64,000 bases of DNA from an uncultured Pseudomonadota bacterium (lineage in GTDB: Bacteria; Pseudomonadota; Gammaproteobacteria; Burkholderiales; SG8-41), in the NCBI GenBank assembly GCA_946885605.1, contig CAMPGR010000002.1, forward strand, positions 8,262 through 72,261, given 5' to 3'. Shown here in pieces: positions 46,132 to 57,357 of this stretch. The notes beneath the pieces are model-generated. The model did no database searches and was not told where the DNA came from. It saw only the letters and a list, made by a program, of their open reading frames with translations. Position 1 is the first letter of the stretch, and each line of letters begins with the position of its first letter. Both the position numbers and the translations under genes were made by a program.

Positions 46132-46578
46132 GTGTTTCGCGGCATCGCGCAACTCAATCTGGACAGCAAGGGCAGGCTCGCGGTGCCGGCCCGACACCGC
46201 GATGCGCTGCTCGAACGGTGCGCCGGACATCTGGTCATTACCGCCGACGCCGACCGCTGCCTGCTCGTCTATCCGCTGCCCGACTGGGAGCTGATCCAGC
46301 AGAAGCTCGAGGGCCTTTCGAATCTTGACCCGCGGGTACGTGATCTGCAGCGTCGCTTGATCGGATTTGCTGTGGACGTGGACATGGACGGGGCCGGCCG
46401 CGTGCTGATCGCGCCTGCGCTGCGCCAATACGCCCAGCTCGACAAGAGTGTCGTGCTGGTCGGGCAGGGCAAAAAGTTCGAGCTCTGGAACCAGGAGAGC
46501 TGGGAGCAGTTCATCGAGTCCGCAGGCCGACTGGGTGCCGGCGGACTGCCGCCGGAACTGGAGGGTTTCTCCTTGTGA
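46132..46578 (+). CDS. mraZ: MraZ transcriptional regulator
   Basis: A 148-residue AbrB-like DNA-binding protein, first gene of the division and cell-wall cluster. It contains two MraZ repeats: [20 protein letters not shown] and the second copy [20 protein letters not shown], each with the DxxGR motif. It forms rings that bind TGGGN repeats and represses its own operon in E. coli; such repeats lie 45-75 bases upstream. The start is a GTG six bases after AAGGGGG. rsmH overlaps its stop by four bases. Confidence 0.96.
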   Translation: MFRGIAQLNLDSKGRLAVPARHRDALLERCAGHLVITADADRCLLVYPLPDWELIQQKLEGLSNLDPRVRDLQRRLIGFAVDVDMDGAGRVLIAPALRQYAQLDKSVVLVGQGKKFELWNQESWEQFIESAGRLGAGGLPPELEGFSL

Positions 46579-47525
46579 GCGTGGGCTCACATACGGCGGT
46601 TTTGCGGGAGCGGGCGGTCGAGGATCTCAAAGTGCGTGCGGACGGGGTGTATGTGGACTGCACGTTCGGGCGCGGCGGGCACAGCCGGGAGATTCTTTCG
46701 CGGCTCGGCAGCCGCGGAAGGTTGATCGCGCTCGATCGCGACCCCGATGCGGTGAAGGCAGGCGCGGCGATTGCGGACCCGCGCTTCACGATCGTGCATG
46801 CGCCCTTCAGCAGGCTCGGTGCGCTGCTAGAGGAGCGCGGCACTGAACGGGTGGACGGCATCCTGCTCGACCTTGGCGTGTCGTCCCCCCAGCTCGAGGA
46901 GGGTGAGCGGGGCTTCAGCTTCAGGGTTGACGCGCCGCTCGACATGCGGATGGACACAAGCCGCGGCGTCACGGCGGCACAGTGGCTGGCAAGCGCGCCG
47001 GAGCGCGAGATCCGGGAGGTGATCAAAAACTATGGCGAAGAACGGTTTGCTAAACAGATTGCAGCAGCGATTGTTGCGGCTCGAGCGCGCGGAGCTCTCG
47101 CTACCACACGCCAACTTGCCGCGCTCGTGGCAGAAGCCGTTCCCACGCGCGAGCCACGGCAGGATCCGGCGACGCGCACCTTTCAGGCTATACGGATTCA
47201 CGTCAATCAGGAGCTCGAGGAGTTGTCGCTAGTCCTCCCCCAGTGTGTCGAGCGCCTCGCGCCGGGAGGAAGGCTGGTCGTGATCAGCTTCCATTCGCTC
47301 GAGGACCGCATCGTGAAGCGCGTCCTGCGCCAGCATGCCACGGCCGACGCACCGCCCCCGCGCGTGCCGGTGCGGGCCCGGGACATCGCGGCGCCGCGCC
47401 TCAGGCTGATCGGTCGCGCGCAGCGGCCCGATGCGTCAGAGGTGGCGGCAAACCCGCGGGCGCGAAGCGCAGTGATGCGGGTGGCGGAGCGCAGCGGCAC
47501 CGCGAGCGGCAGGAGCGCCTCGTGA
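46575..47525 (+). CDS. rsmH: 16S rRNA (cytosine1402-N4)-methyltransferase
   Basis: A 316-residue SAM-dependent enzyme modifying N4 of C1402 in 16S rRNA; the 2'-O position of the same base is modified by RsmI, also in this window. Motifs: [47 protein letters not shown] and [19 protein letters not shown]. The GTG start overlaps the mraZ stop (GTGA). Confidence 0.97.
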   Translation: MSVGSHTAVLRERAVEDLKVRADGVYVDCTFGRGGHSREILSRLGSRGRLIALDRDPDAVKAGAAIADPRFTIVHAPFSRLGALLEERGTERVDGILLDLGVSSPQLEEGERGFSFRVDAPLDMRMDTSRGVTAAQWLASAPEREIREVIKNYGEERFAKQIAAAIVAARARGALATTRQLAALVAEAVPTREPRQDPATRTFQAIRIHVNQELEELSLVLPQCVERLAPGGRLVVISFHSLEDRIVKRVLRQHATADAPPPRVPVRARDIAAPRLRLIGRAQRPDASEVAANPRARSAVMRVAERSGTASGRSAS

Positions 47526-47797
47526 TGGCACGGCTCAACTTTGCGCTCTTCGCCATCCTGGTCGCGTGCGCGCTGGCGCTCGTCACCGCGCAGCACAAGG
47601 CGCGCAAACTCTACGTCGAATTGCAGAGCGAGCAGGAACGCGCCAAGCGCCTGGAAGTGGAGTGGGGGCAACTGCAGCTCGAGCAGCAAACGTGGGCGAC
47701 GCCCGGGCGAGTGGAAAAAATCGCCGCCGAAAAGCTCGACATGCGTGTACCCCCGCCGTCGCGCATCCAGCTGGTTCCGCCGGCGCCGGGACCGTGA
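47525..47797 (+). CDS. ftsL: cell division protein FtsL
   Basis: A 90-residue bitopic protein: a short cytoplasmic start, one membrane helix (FALFAILVACALALVTAQHK), and a periplasmic coiled coil rich in Glu/Arg (LYVELQSEQERAKRLEVEWG). It joins FtsB and FtsQ in the divisome and signals to FtsW-FtsI. Its ATG overlaps the rsmH TGA by one base, and its own stop overlaps the ftsI GTG. Normal size; FtsL is recognised mostly by position and shape. Confidence 0.92.
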   Translation: MARLNFALFAILVACALALVTAQHKARKLYVELQSEQERAKRLEVEWGQLQLEQQTWATPGRVEKIAAEKLDMRVPPPSRIQLVPPAPGP

Positions 47798-49524
47798 GTC
47801 CGACGCTGCACGCCCCCATCCCCCTGCGCCTGCCGGCGTGGCGCGCGCGCGTGCTCGCATTCGTTCTGCTTGCGTGCCTCGCGGTGCTCGCCGGGCGGGC
47901 GTTCTATCTCCAAGGCCTGCGCTACGACTTCCTGCAGCGCAAGGGCGAGTCGCGCTATACGAGGGCGCTCGAAATCCCCGCTACCCGCGGCATGATCGTG
48001 GACCGCAACAACGAGCCCCTTGCGATTTCGACGCCGGTCGAATCGGTGGCGGCGAGCCCGGCGGACGTGGAGATCACCCCCGAACAAACGGCCCGGCTCG
48101 CGCGGCTCCTCGGAATGGATGGCGCCGAACTTGCGCGAAAGCTCGCCGACCGCAAGCGCGAGTTCGCCTACCTCAAGCGCCAGTTGGCGCCCGATCAGGC
48201 CGAAAAGGTTGTCGCCCTCGGCATCCCGGGGGTTTTTCTGCAACGAGAGTACCGACGCTACTATCCCGCGGGTGAAGTAACTGCGCACATCATCGGTTTC
48301 ACCGGCGTGGATGAGAACGGCCAGGAGGCGCTCGAGCTCGCGTTCGAGGACGTGCTCGCGGGCAAGCCGGGTGCGCGCCGCGTCATCAAGGACAGGCTCG
48401 GTCACATCGTCGAGGACATCGAGGCGGTCCAGGAGCCGCAGCACGGCAAGAGGCTCACCCTTGCGATCGACGCCAAGCTTCAGTACCTCGCCTACCGGGA
48501 GCTGAAAAAAGCCGTGCTCGAGCATCGCGCCAAAGCGGGCGGGCTGGTTGTGCTCGACGCCACGACGGGCGAAGTGCTCGCCCTCGCCAACGTCCCCTCC
48601 TACAACCCCAACAACCGCGGTCAGTTCGATCCGCGGCGCACCCGCAATCGCGTGATCACGGATCTCTTCGAGCCGGGCTCGACCCTCAAACCGTTCACTG
48701 CCACCGCGGCGCTCGAGGCCGGCACGGTAAGCCCGGATACGGTGATCCAGACCGCGCCGGGGCATATGACGATCGGCAACCGAACGATTCACGATGCCCA
48801 CCCGCAGGGGGCATTGACCGTTATGCAAGTGATCCAGAAATCCTCGAACGTCGGCTCCGCCAAGATGGCGCTCGCGTTGCCGGCGGAAACGCTCTGGTCG
48901 CTGTTTCACCGCGTCGGTTTCGGCACGCCGCCGCGCTCGGAATTTCCGGGCGAAGTTTCCGGCCGCCTGCGCGGCTACGCGAACTGGCGCCCCATCGAGC
49001 AGGCGACCATGTCCTATGGCCACGGCATCTCGGTCTCGCTGCTCCAGCTCGCGCGCGCCTACAGCATCTTCACTACGGACGGAACGTTGAAGCCGGTCAC
49101 GCTGCTCAAGCGCGAGGAGCCGGTCGCGGGCACTCGCGTCATATCGGCCGAAACGGCGCACGCCGTCCGGCGCATGCTGGAGATGGCCGTGCAGCCCGGC
49201 GGCACCGCGCCGCGCGCGCAAGTCGCCGGCTATCGCGTAGCGGGCAAGACCGGGACGGCGCGCAAGGTCGAAGGCAAGGGCTACGCGATGAACAGGCACA
49301 TCGCCTCGTTCGTCGGCTTCGCGCCGGTGTCGTCGCCGCGTCTCATCGTGGCAGTCATGATAGACGAGCCGGCGGCCGGACAGTACTACGGCGGCACGGT
49401 CGCCGCGCCGGTATTCAGCCGGGTGACGGCTGAAGCCCTGCGCCTGCTCGGGGTCCCCCCGGATGCGCCGATCAACAATGTCGTGCTCCCTCCGGCTTCG
49501 TCCGAGCTCAAGGAGGAAGTGTGA
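47794..49524 (+). CDS. ftsI: penicillin-binding protein 3 (FtsI), septal transpeptidase
   Basis: A 576-residue class B PBP. A membrane helix near residue 25 (VLAFVLLACLAVLAGRAFYL) anchors a pedestal domain starting at TRALEIPATRGMIVDRNNEP. The transpeptidase has SxxK in FEPGSTLKPF, SxN in SSNVGSAK and KTG in VAGKTGTARK. It cross-links septal peptidoglycan with FtsW. The GTG start overlaps the ftsL stop (GTGA). All catalytic residues are present. Confidence 0.97.
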   Translation: MSPTLHAPIPLRLPAWRARVLAFVLLACLAVLAGRAFYLQGLRYDFLQRKGESRYTRALEIPATRGMIVDRNNEPLAISTPVESVAASPADVEITPEQTARLARLLGMDGAELARKLADRKREFAYLKRQLAPDQAEKVVALGIPGVFLQREYRRYYPAGEVTAHIIGFTGVDENGQEALELAFEDVLAGKPGARRVIKDRLGHIVEDIEAVQEPQHGKRLTLAIDAKLQYLAYRELKKAVLEHRAKAGGLVVLDATTGEVLALANVPSYNPNNRGQFDPRRTRNRVITDLFEPGSTLKPFTATAALEAGTVSPDTVIQTAPGHMTIGNRTIHDAHPQGALTVMQVIQKSSNVGSAKMALALPAETLWSLFHRVGFGTPPRSEFPGEVSGRLRGYANWRPIEQATMSYGHGISVSLLQLARAYSIFTTDGTLKPVTLLKREEPVAGTRVISAETAHAVRRMLEMAVQPGGTAPRAQVAGYRVAGKTGTARKVEGKGYAMNRHIASFVGFAPVSSPRLIVAVMIDEPAAGQYYGGTVAAPVFSRVTAEALRLLGVPPDAPINNVVLPPASSELKEEV

Positions 49525-51062
49525 GCCGCTCGCCGGCCGCACGTGCGAATGGGCGCGACCCGTCCTCGCGCATTCCGTCGAAAGCCCTGGGCGCGCTCCG
49601 GATCAAGCGGCTCGTCACCGACAGTCGCGCGGTGAGGCCGGGCGATACTTTCGTCGCCTTTCCCGGCGAGGCGCGCGACGGGCGCGGCTACATCGGCGAT
49701 GCTGTGGCGAATGGCGTCGCCTCGGTGATCTGGGAGCAGCACGGCTATGCGTGGGACCCTGCGTGGCGCGTGCCGAACCTCGGCGTAGCGGACCTGCGCC
49801 GGCGCGCAGGCGAGATCGCGAGCCGCGTCTACGGCCGGCCGAGCGCGAAGCTGTGGATGATCGGCGTGACGGGAACGAACGGAAAGACCTCCTGCAGCCA
49901 CTGGATCGCGCAGTCGCTCACGCGCTCGGGGCGCAAATGCGCGGTGATCGGCACCTTGGGCAACGGGTTTCCGGGACGGCTGCAGGCAGCCGAGAACACG
50001 ACCCCCGATGCGGTGCGGGTGCACGGCGCGTTGCGCGAGTTCGTGCGCCGCGGCGCGCGCGCGTGCGCGATGGAGGTTTCCTCACACGGTCTCGTGCAGC
50101 ACCGAGTGGCCGGTGTCGAGTTCGATGTTGCGCTGCTCACCAATATCTCGCGCGACCATCTCGATTATCACGGCACCATGCGCGAATACCGGGCCGCCAA
50201 ATCGCGCCTTTTCGAGTGGCCAACGCTCAAGTGGGCGGTCCTCAACCTCGACGATGCGCTCGGGGCCGAGCTTGCACGGCGATTGCCGCGCGGGAAACTG
50301 AACGTGCTCGGCTACGGTTTCGGCGGCAGGCGCTCTCGCGCGAGTGCGAGCCGTCTGCTTGCCGTGCGCGGCGAAAACCTCCGGCTCGGCCGTGACGGCC
50401 TGTCGTTCGACGTATCGACGCCGTGGGGTTCGGCGCAGCTCGCAAGTCGGGTCGTCGGACGCTTCAATGCCTCGAACCTCCTCGGCACGCTGGCTGCGCT
50501 TCTTGCGAGCCACGTGAAGCTCGAAGAGGCCGTAAGCGCCTTGCGGCGTGTCCAGGCGCTTCCCGGGCGCACCGAGCGCCATGGCGGCGGGCCTCGGCCG
50601 CTCGTCATCATCGACTATGCGCACACGCCCGACGCGCTGGAGCAGGTGCTTCGTGCGCTGCGCGAGAGCCTTGCAGACGGCCCGCACGTTTGCGCAGATC
50701 ACGCACCGCGCGTGATCTGCGTCTTCGGCTGCGGCGGGGAGCGCGACCGGGGCAAGCGTGCGCTGATGGGCGCTGTCGCGGAGCGCTTGGCCGACCACGT
50801 CGTGGTGACGAGCGACAACCCGCGCAGCGAGGACCCCGACGCGATCATCGACGATATCGCGGCCGGCATGCGACGCGGTGCGGCGACCCTCGAGCCCGAT
50901 CGAGCCCGCGCCATCCGCGCCGCCATACGCATGGCGCGCGCGGGCGACGTGGTGCTCGTTGCCGGCAAAGGGCACGAGCAATACCAGGAGATTGCAGGTG
51001 TCAAACATCCCTACAACGATGCCGCGGAGGTGGCGGACGCGTTGGGGAGTCGCGCGCGATGA
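49521..51062 (+). CDS. murE: UDP-MurNAc-tripeptide synthetase (meso-DAP adding)
   Basis: A 513-residue Mur ligase that adds meso-diaminopimelate to UDP-MurNAc-L-Ala-D-Glu. The P-loop is GVTGTNGKTSCSHWIAQSL (about 115), followed by TTPDAVR, MEVSSHGL and NISRDHLDYHG. The DNPR motif in TSDNPRSEDPDAII specifies meso-DAP over lysine. GTG start overlapping the ftsI stop; murF overlaps its stop by four bases. Confidence 0.97.
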   Translation: MSRSPAARANGRDPSSRIPSKALGALRIKRLVTDSRAVRPGDTFVAFPGEARDGRGYIGDAVANGVASVIWEQHGYAWDPAWRVPNLGVADLRRRAGEIASRVYGRPSAKLWMIGVTGTNGKTSCSHWIAQSLTRSGRKCAVIGTLGNGFPGRLQAAENTTPDAVRVHGALREFVRRGARACAMEVSSHGLVQHRVAGVEFDVALLTNISRDHLDYHGTMREYRAAKSRLFEWPTLKWAVLNLDDALGAELARRLPRGKLNVLGYGFGGRRSRASASRLLAVRGENLRLGRDGLSFDVSTPWGSAQLASRVVGRFNASNLLGTLAALLASHVKLEEAVSALRRVQALPGRTERHGGGPRPLVIIDYAHTPDALEQVLRALRESLADGPHVCADHAPRVICVFGCGGERDRGKRALMGAVAERLADHVVVTSDNPRSEDPDAIIDDIAAGMRRGAATLEPDRARAIRAAIRMARAGDVVLVAGKGHEQYQEIAGVKHPYNDAAEVADALGSRAR

Positions 51063-52480
51063 GCATGATGCGCCTCTCGGAAGCGGCGGCGGCGATCGGG
51101 GCGGAACTCGTCGGACGTGATGTGCTCTTCGACAGCGTCGCCACCGACACGCGCACGATGCAGCCGCGCGCGCTCTTTGTCGCACTCGCGGGCGAGCGGT
51201 TCGACGGCCATGACTTCGTCGCGCAGGCGATGCAGCAGGGCGCGGCGGCCGCCATGGTGGCGCGGGGTCGTTCCAGCGCCGGCGAAACGAGCAGAAACGA
51301 GTGCAGGTCGCGATTGGTCGTCGAGGACACGCGCAAGGCGCTTGGCCGGCTCGCCGCTCACTGGCGGAGCAGATTCACGATGCCACTCGTCGCGCTGACG
51401 GGCAGCAGCGGCAAGACCACGGTCAAGGAAATGCTGGCGGGCATCCTGCGCGCCGCATGTTCCGAGGATCCGGCGCAATCCCGCGTGCTTGCCACACGCG
51501 GCAACCTCAACAATGACATCGGCGTGCCGCTCATGCTGCTCGAGTTGAACCCCGCGCACCGCTATGCGGTCATCGAGATGGGGATGAACCACGCCGAAGA
51601 GATCCGGTATCTCGCACGCGTTGCCTCGCCGGATATCGCGCTGGTGAGCAACGCGGGGCGTGCTCACATCGCGTTCCTCGGTTCGGAAGAGGCGATTGCG
51701 CGGGCGAAAGGCGAGCTCTTCGAGGAGTTGAAGCCGGAGGGTACGGCGATCATCAATGCCGACGACCGCTTTGCGCCGCTCTGGCGCGCGCTTGCGAAAG
51801 GCAGGAGGCAGATCGATTTCGGCATCGAAACACCCGCCGCGGTGACGGCCAAGTACGCGCTGCGTTATCTCGAAAGTGACATCGTGGTGAGAATGCCGAA
51901 CGGGGTGGCGGCCGCGAGGCTAAACGCACCGGGCGCGCATAACGTGCGCAATGCGCTCGCGGCGGCCGCCGCCGCGAGTGCGCTCGGGATCGGGCCCGAG
52001 GCGGTATCCGCCGGCCTCGCCTGCTTTGCGGGGATCAAGGGCCGGCTGCAGAAAAAAGTGGGGCTCAACGACGCCACGCTCATCGACGACACCTACAACG
52101 CCAACCCGGATTCGGTGCGCGCGGCGATCGCGCTGCTCGCGCAGGCGCCGGGCGACCGGCTCCTGGTCCTGGGCGACATGGGCGAACTCGGCCCGGAGGC
52201 ACCCCGCTTTCACGCCGAAATCGGTGAAGCCGCTCGCATTGCAGGCATCGAGACGTTGTTCACGCTCGGCGAGCTTTCGGCGCACGCCGCACGCGCCTTC
52301 GGGCAGGGCGCACGGCACTTCACACGCATCGAGGATCTCCTCGCCGAGATCGAGAGCCGGCTCGAGCCCGGCGTCACGCTGCTTGCAAAGGGCTCGCGGT
52401 TTATGCGCATGGAACGGGTGGTGCAGGCGTTTGCTACGGAAGCCGACCGAGGGGAGAGCGCCAAACATGAGCCGCACTGA
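51059..52480 (+). CDS. murF: UDP-MurNAc-tripeptide-D-Ala-D-Ala ligase
   Basis: A 473-residue Mur ligase adding D-Ala-D-Ala to complete UDP-MurNAc-pentapeptide. P-loop ALTGSSGKTTVKEMLAGIL (about 113), ATP/Mg motif EMGMNHAEEIRYLARVASPD, and the C-terminal DDTYNANPDSVRAAIALL. The ATG overlaps the murE stop (ATGA). A 48-base gap follows before mraY, the largest so far inside the cluster. Confidence 0.97.
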   Translation: MSMMRLSEAAAAIGAELVGRDVLFDSVATDTRTMQPRALFVALAGERFDGHDFVAQAMQQGAAAAMVARGRSSAGETSRNECRSRLVVEDTRKALGRLAAHWRSRFTMPLVALTGSSGKTTVKEMLAGILRAACSEDPAQSRVLATRGNLNNDIGVPLMLLELNPAHRYAVIEMGMNHAEEIRYLARVASPDIALVSNAGRAHIAFLGSEEAIARAKGELFEELKPEGTAIINADDRFAPLWRALAKGRRQIDFGIETPAAVTAKYALRYLESDIVVRMPNGVAAARLNAPGAHNVRNALAAAAAASALGIGPEAVSAGLACFAGIKGRLQKKVGLNDATLIDDTYNANPDSVRAAIALLAQAPGDRLLVLGDMGELGPEAPRFHAEIGEAARIAGIETLFTLGELSAHAARAFGQGARHFTRIEDLLAEIESRLEPGVTLLAKGSRFMRMERVVQAFATEADRGESAKHEPH

Positions 52481-52528
52481 CCGCGCCTCTCGCCGCGTGC
52501 CGGCCGTCTGCGCCGGCGGGGGCGTGGG

Positions 52529-53614
52529 ATGCTGCTAGAGCTCGCGCAATGGCTGGCGAAAGACATTCGCGCGTTCAACGTCTTCAATTACATCACGCTG
52601 CGCGCGGTGCTCGCGTGCCTGACGGCGCTGCTCATTTCCTTCATGGTCGGCCCGGCCGTCATCCGCAAGCTCACCACGTACAAGATTGGACAGGCGGTAC
52701 GCGACGACGGGCCGCAGTCGCATTTCATCAAGGCCGGCACGCCTACCATGGGCGGCGCGCTGATCCTCGTGTCGATCGGCATCACGACCCTTTTGTGGGC
52801 CGATCTGCAGAACCGGTTCGTGTGGATCGTGTTCTGGGTGACGCTTGCATTCGGCGCGATCGGCTGGGTCGACGACTGGCGCAAGGTCGTCGAGCGCAAC
52901 CCCAAGGGGCTTTCCGCGAAAGCGAAGTTCTTCTGGCAATCGGTCATCGGCATCGCCGCGGCGTGCTATATCGCCTTTTCCACCCAGCTTCCCGCACAGA
53001 CCGAATTCATCGTTCCGTTTTTCAAGCAGGTCGCCTACCCGCTCGGCGCGATCGGTTTCGTCGCGATGACCTACTTCGTGATCGTCGGCACGAGCAACGC
53101 CGTGAATCTCACGGACGGGCTCGACGGGCTCGCGATCATGCCGACTGTCATGATCGGCGGCGCGCTCGGCATCTTCGCCTATGTTGCCGGCAACGCGGTA
53201 TTCGCGAAGTATCTGGGCTTTCCTTACATCCCGGGCGCAGGCGAGCTGACCGTGTTCTGCGGCGCGCTGGCGGGCGCCGGGCTCGCTTTCCTGTGGTTCA
53301 ACGCCTATCCGGCGGAAGTTTTCATGGGCGACGTCGGCGCGCTTGCGCTCGGCGCGGCGCTCGGCACCATCGCGGTGATCGTGCGCCAGGAAATCGTGCT
53401 CCTCATCATGGGCGGCGTGTTCGTGGTCGAGACGCTTTCGGTAATGCTGCAGGTCGCCTCGTTCAAGCTGACCGGCAAGCGCATCTTCCGCATGGCGCCA
53501 CTGCATCATCACTACGAATTGAAGGGCTGGAAAGAGAACCAGGTGGTGGTGAGATTCTGGATCATCACGATGATGCTGGTGCTGGTGGGGCTCTCCACGT
53601 TGAAGCTCAGATGA
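52529..53614 (+). CDS. mraY: phospho-N-acetylmuramoyl-pentapeptide transferase
   Basis: A 361-residue inner-membrane enzyme with about ten helices. It transfers phospho-MurNAc-pentapeptide to undecaprenyl phosphate, making lipid I. Catalytic signatures are [29 protein letters not shown] (the DDxxK Asp pair), [13 protein letters not shown] and the C-terminal [19 protein letters not shown]. Length is as in E. coli. No strong ribosome site precedes the ATG. Confidence 0.97.
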   Translation: MLLELAQWLAKDIRAFNVFNYITLRAVLACLTALLISFMVGPAVIRKLTTYKIGQAVRDDGPQSHFIKAGTPTMGGALILVSIGITTLLWADLQNRFVWIVFWVTLAFGAIGWVDDWRKVVERNPKGLSAKAKFFWQSVIGIAAACYIAFSTQLPAQTEFIVPFFKQVAYPLGAIGFVAMTYFVIVGTSNAVNLTDGLDGLAIMPTVMIGGALGIFAYVAGNAVFAKYLGFPYIPGAGELTVFCGALAGAGLAFLWFNAYPAEVFMGDVGALALGAALGTIAVIVRQEIVLLIMGGVFVVETLSVMLQVASFKLTGKRIFRMAPLHHHYELKGWKENQVVVRFWIITMMLVLVGLSTLKLR

Positions 53615-53684
53615 AATGCGGCCGGCATCGCACAAGTGCACGGGCCGGCATCGCGCGAGGGCGCATTGCGGCGGGCTATCGCTG

Positions 53685-55067
53685 ATGGTTGATTTTGCAC
53701 AGCGGAGGGTCGTGGTGCTCGGGCTCGGCGACACGGGGCTCTCCATGGCGCGCTGGCTCGCGCGCCTGGGCGCGAAGGTGCAGGTCGCCGACACGCGGAG
53801 CGACCCGCCGCACGCCGAAACGCTGGTCCGCGAGCTGCCGCACGTCGCGCTCACGCGCGGCGCATTTCGCGAGGGCGATCTTGCCCGCGCCGAGGCGATC
53901 GCGGTCAGTCCCGGCATCGATCCGCGCGAGCCGGCTATCGCCAACGCGGTGAAGCGCGGCGTTCCCGTGGTCGGCGATATCGAGCTCTTCGCGCAGGCGC
54001 TTGCAGAGCGCGAGCAGCGCCCGCGTGTCCTCGCGGTAACGGGATCGAACGGCAAGAGCACGGTCACCGCGATGGTCGGCGCTATGTGCCGCGAAGCGGG
54101 CATCGACACGGTCGTCGCGGGCAACATCGGCCCGCCGGTGCTCGATGCGTTGCGGGGGGCAGACGACGGCGCGCGCGCCCCCGGCGTCTTCGTACTGGAA
54201 ATTTCGAGCTTTCAGCTGGAAACGACGACGAGTCTCGAACCGGATGCCGCCACGATGCTGAACCTGTGTGAAGACCATATGGACCGGTATCGCGGGCTCG
54301 ACGAGTACGCGGCCGCCAAGGCGCGGATCTTCGCTGGCGACGGCGTGCAGGTTCTCAATCGCGACGATCCGTGGAGCATGCGCATGGCACGCGCGAAGCG
54401 GCACGTCGTCTCATTTGGCGCGGGTGAACCGCGCGCTGGCGACGAGTGGGGCATTACGGTGACCGACGGAAGGCGTTACCTCGCACAGGGCGCGCGCGGC
54501 GTGATGCAAGCGGAGGATTTGCCGCTCGCCGGCCTGCACAACGCGATGAATGCGCTCGCCGCGCTGGCGCTTGTCCGCGCCCTCGATCTGCCCGAGGCGC
54601 CTCTTCTCGCCGCGTTGCGAGCGTTCAAGGGCCTGCCTCACCGCGTGCAGAAGGTGACGGAGATCGAGGGCGTGACGTTCTACGACGACTCCAAGGGCAC
54701 GAACGTCGGTGCAACGGTGGCGGCACTCTCGGGCATGTCGTGTCCGGTCGTCCTCATCGCCGGGGGCGATGGCAAGGGCCAGGACTTCAGTCCGCTCGCT
54801 GCGCCGGCCGCCGCCCGCGCGCGCGCCGTAGTCCTGATCGGCCGTGATGCGCCGGCGATTGCCGAAGCGCTGCGCAATTGCGGCGTGCCGATCGTGCGCG
54901 CTCACGACATGGCGGAGGCCGTGCGGCAGGCGCATCGCGTGAGCCGTGCGGGGGACGCCGTTCTGCTTTCCCCGGCGTGCGCCAGCTTCGACATGTTTCG
55001 CAACTACGTGCACCGCGGCGAGGCATTCGTGGCCGCGGTGCGGGACTTCGAGCAGTGTGGGGCGTGA
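53685..55067 (+). CDS. murD: UDP-MurNAc-L-Ala:D-Glu ligase
   Basis: A 460-residue Mur ligase that adds D-glutamate to UDP-MurNAc-L-Ala. It starts [20 protein letters not shown], a Rossmann UDP-binding domain. The P-loop is [16 protein letters not shown] (about 137), then [20 protein letters not shown], and a C-terminal [16 protein letters not shown] and [14 protein letters not shown]. An ATG at 53616 is in frame, but the extra 23 residues are not family-like. The stop overlaps the ftsW ATG by one base. Confidence 0.96.
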   Translation: MVDFAQRRVVVLGLGDTGLSMARWLARLGAKVQVADTRSDPPHAETLVRELPHVALTRGAFREGDLARAEAIAVSPGIDPREPAIANAVKRGVPVVGDIELFAQALAEREQRPRVLAVTGSNGKSTVTAMVGAMCREAGIDTVVAGNIGPPVLDALRGADDGARAPGVFVLEISSFQLETTTSLEPDAATMLNLCEDHMDRYRGLDEYAAAKARIFAGDGVQVLNRDDPWSMRMARAKRHVVSFGAGEPRAGDEWGITVTDGRRYLAQGARGVMQAEDLPLAGLHNAMNALAALALVRALDLPEAPLLAALRAFKGLPHRVQKVTEIEGVTFYDDSKGTNVGATVAALSGMSCPVVLIAGGDGKGQDFSPLAAPAAARARAVVLIGRDAPAIAEALRNCGVPIVRAHDMAEAVRQAHRVSRAGDAVLLSPACASFDMFRNYVHRGEAFVAAVRDFEQCGA

Positions 55068-56221
55068 TGTTCTATACCGACGTCAAGCAGCAGGCGCCTG
55101 CGGCCGAGTACGACAGCACGCTCGTGTGGGTGACGACCGCGCTGCTCGGGCTCGGGCTCGTGATGGTGTACTCGGCGTCGATCGCGATCGCGGAGGGCAG
55201 CCGCGGCACCGGGCACCAGGCCTCGTATTACCTGCTGCGGCACGGCGCGTATATGGCACTGAGCATTGCGGCTGCGCTTTTCGTCTTCCAGATTCCACTG
55301 CGAGTGTGGCAGCACGCGGCGCCGTACCTCTTTCTGGTGGGGTTGGTGCTGCTCGCGTTGGTGCTCGCTGTCGGGCGCGAAGTGAATGGCAGCCGGCGCT
55401 GGCTGTCGCTCTATTTCTTCAATCTGCAGCCCTCGGAAGTGATGAAAGTCGCCGTGCTGATGTACGCCGCCGACTACACCGTACGCAAAGCCGCTTTCAT
55501 GCACAGCTTCCGCAAGGGCTTCCTGCCGATGTTGACGGTGATGCTGCTCACGGGCGGGCTGTTATTGCGCGAGCCGGACCTCGGCGCATTTGCGGTGATC
55601 GCAGCGATCGCGATGGGCATTCTCTTCCTCGGCGGCATGAGCTGGCGGCTGTTCGCCGGCCTGCTCGTCATGCTCGTCATCGGCTTCATCGGCCTGATCC
55701 TCGCTTCGCCGTACCGACTGCAGCGCGTGATCGGATTCATGGACCCGTGGGCCGATCCGTACGGCAAGGGTTATCAGCTGTCGCACGCGCTCATCGCGTT
55801 CGGGCGTGGGGAATGGCTCGGGGTGGGCCTGGGCGCAAGCGTGGAGAAACTCTTCTACCTGCCGGAGGCGCACACCGACTTTCTGCTCGCCGTGATCGCC
55901 GAGGAGCTCGGTTTCGTCGGGGTGCTGACCATCATCCTGCTCTTTGCATGGCTGGTTGTGCGCGCTTTCACGATCGGGCGCCGCGCTGCGTTGCTCGAGC
56001 GCCCGTTTGCGGCGCTCGTCGCACAGGGGGTCGGGCTGTGGATAGGCGTTCAGGTCGTCATCAACATGGGCGTCAACATGGGGCTTCTGCCCACCAAGGG
56101 GTTGACCCTGCCCTTGCTCTCCTTCGGCGGCAGCGCGCTGGTCGTGACGTGCTGCGCGCTCGCGACCCTGCTCCGTATCGATTGGGAGAGCCGGCAGCTG
56201 ATGAGAGGTTTCAAGGTATGA
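55067..56221 (+). CDS. ftsW: septal glycosyltransferase FtsW
   Basis: A 384-residue SEDS protein with ten membrane helices that polymerises lipid II at the septum together with FtsI. Signatures: [14 protein letters not shown] near the start, [39 protein letters not shown] (the catalytic Asp region), [20 protein letters not shown] and the C-terminal [20 protein letters not shown]. One-base overlap with murD. Full length. Confidence 0.97.
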   Translation: MFYTDVKQQAPAAEYDSTLVWVTTALLGLGLVMVYSASIAIAEGSRGTGHQASYYLLRHGAYMALSIAAALFVFQIPLRVWQHAAPYLFLVGLVLLALVLAVGREVNGSRRWLSLYFFNLQPSEVMKVAVLMYAADYTVRKAAFMHSFRKGFLPMLTVMLLTGGLLLREPDLGAFAVIAAIAMGILFLGGMSWRLFAGLLVMLVIGFIGLILASPYRLQRVIGFMDPWADPYGKGYQLSHALIAFGRGEWLGVGLGASVEKLFYLPEAHTDFLLAVIAEELGFVGVLTIILLFAWLVVRAFTIGRRAALLERPFAALVAQGVGLWIGVQVVINMGVNMGLLPTKGLTLPLLSFGGSALVVTCCALATLLRIDWESRQLMRGFKV

Positions 56222-56237
56222 GCGGCAGGCATCTTCG

Positions 56238-57308
56238 ATGAGCCGCACCATCATGATCATGGCGGGCGGGACCGGCGGTCACATTTTCCCCGCATTGTCT
56301 GTGGCCGAGCACCTGCGCGAGCGGGGCTGGAACATCGTCTGGCTGGGCGTGCGCACCGGCATGGAGGCACGCTTCGTTCCACCACGCGGTTACTTGATGG
56401 CATGGGTGCGCATGTCCGGCGTGCGCGGCACCGGGCTATTGCGCGTCGCGCTGCTGCCGCTCAATCTGCTCATCGCGTTCTGGCAGAGCGCGCGCGCGAT
56501 ATTCCGGCACCGCCCCGATGTGGTCCTCGGCATGGGGGGCTACGTCACGTTCCCGGGCGGCATGATGGCGAGCCTTCTCAACCGGCCGCTCGTCATCCAC
56601 GAGCAGAACTCCGTGGCTGGTCTCGCCAACCGGGTCCTTGCCCGGCTCGCCGACCGCATCCTCACCGCATTTCCGGATGCATTCGGGCCGCGCATCCGCG
56701 CGCTCTGGGTGGGCAATCCCGTGCGCGAGGACATCGCCGCGCTCGATCCTCCCGAGCGCCGGGTGGCGTCGCGTTCCGGACCGTTGCGCGTACTCGTCAT
56801 CGGCGGAAGCCTCGGCGCACAGGTGCTCAACGAAACGGTTCCACAGGCACTGGCACGCCTCGACGCCGCGACGCGTCCCCGCGTGACGCACCAGTCCGGA
56901 GAGGCGCACATCGCGGCACTGCGCGAGCACTACGGCCGCGCCGGCGTGGAAGCCGAGTTGGTGCCGTTCATCGAGGACATGGCGGCGCGCTATGCGAATG
57001 CCGATCTCGTCATCTGTCGTGCCGGCGCAACGACCATTGCGGAACTCGCCGCCGCCGGCGTCGCGAGCGTGCTTGTCCCGTATCCGCACGCGGTGGACGA
57101 CCACCAGACCTCGAACGCGCGCCATCTGTCGGAGCGCGGCGCAGCTGTGCTCATCCCGCAGCCCGAATTCACGGCCGAGAAGCTTGCGGCGTTCCTCGCC
57201 GGCATTACGCGCGAGGCCCTTATCCGTATGGCGGTCGCCGCGCGCGCGGTGGCGAAGCCGCATGCGGCGCGCGAAGTCGCGCAAGCATGTATGGAGCTCG
57301 CCGCATGA
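56238..57308 (+). CDS. murG: UDP-GlcNAc:lipid I GlcNAc transferase (MurG)
   Basis: A 356-residue GT-B enzyme on the inner face of the membrane that adds GlcNAc to lipid I, making lipid II. The N-terminal loop [20 protein letters not shown], the second G-loop [31 protein letters not shown] and the C-terminal [33 protein letters not shown] are all present. It begins 16 bases after ftsW. Confidence 0.97.
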   Translation: MSRTIMIMAGGTGGHIFPALSVAEHLRERGWNIVWLGVRTGMEARFVPPRGYLMAWVRMSGVRGTGLLRVALLPLNLLIAFWQSARAIFRHRPDVVLGMGGYVTFPGGMMASLLNRPLVIHEQNSVAGLANRVLARLADRILTAFPDAFGPRIRALWVGNPVREDIAALDPPERRVASRSGPLRVLVIGGSLGAQVLNETVPQALARLDAATRPRVTHQSGEAHIAALREHYGRAGVEAELVPFIEDMAARYANADLVICRAGATTIAELAAAGVASVLVPYPHAVDDHQTSNARHLSERGAAVLIPQPEFTAEKLAAFLAGITREALIRMAVAARAVAKPHAAREVAQACMELAA

Positions 57309-57357
57309 GCGCAAGAATCCGCGGAAACGCGCCAGTGTCGAAGACGCGAAAAGACCC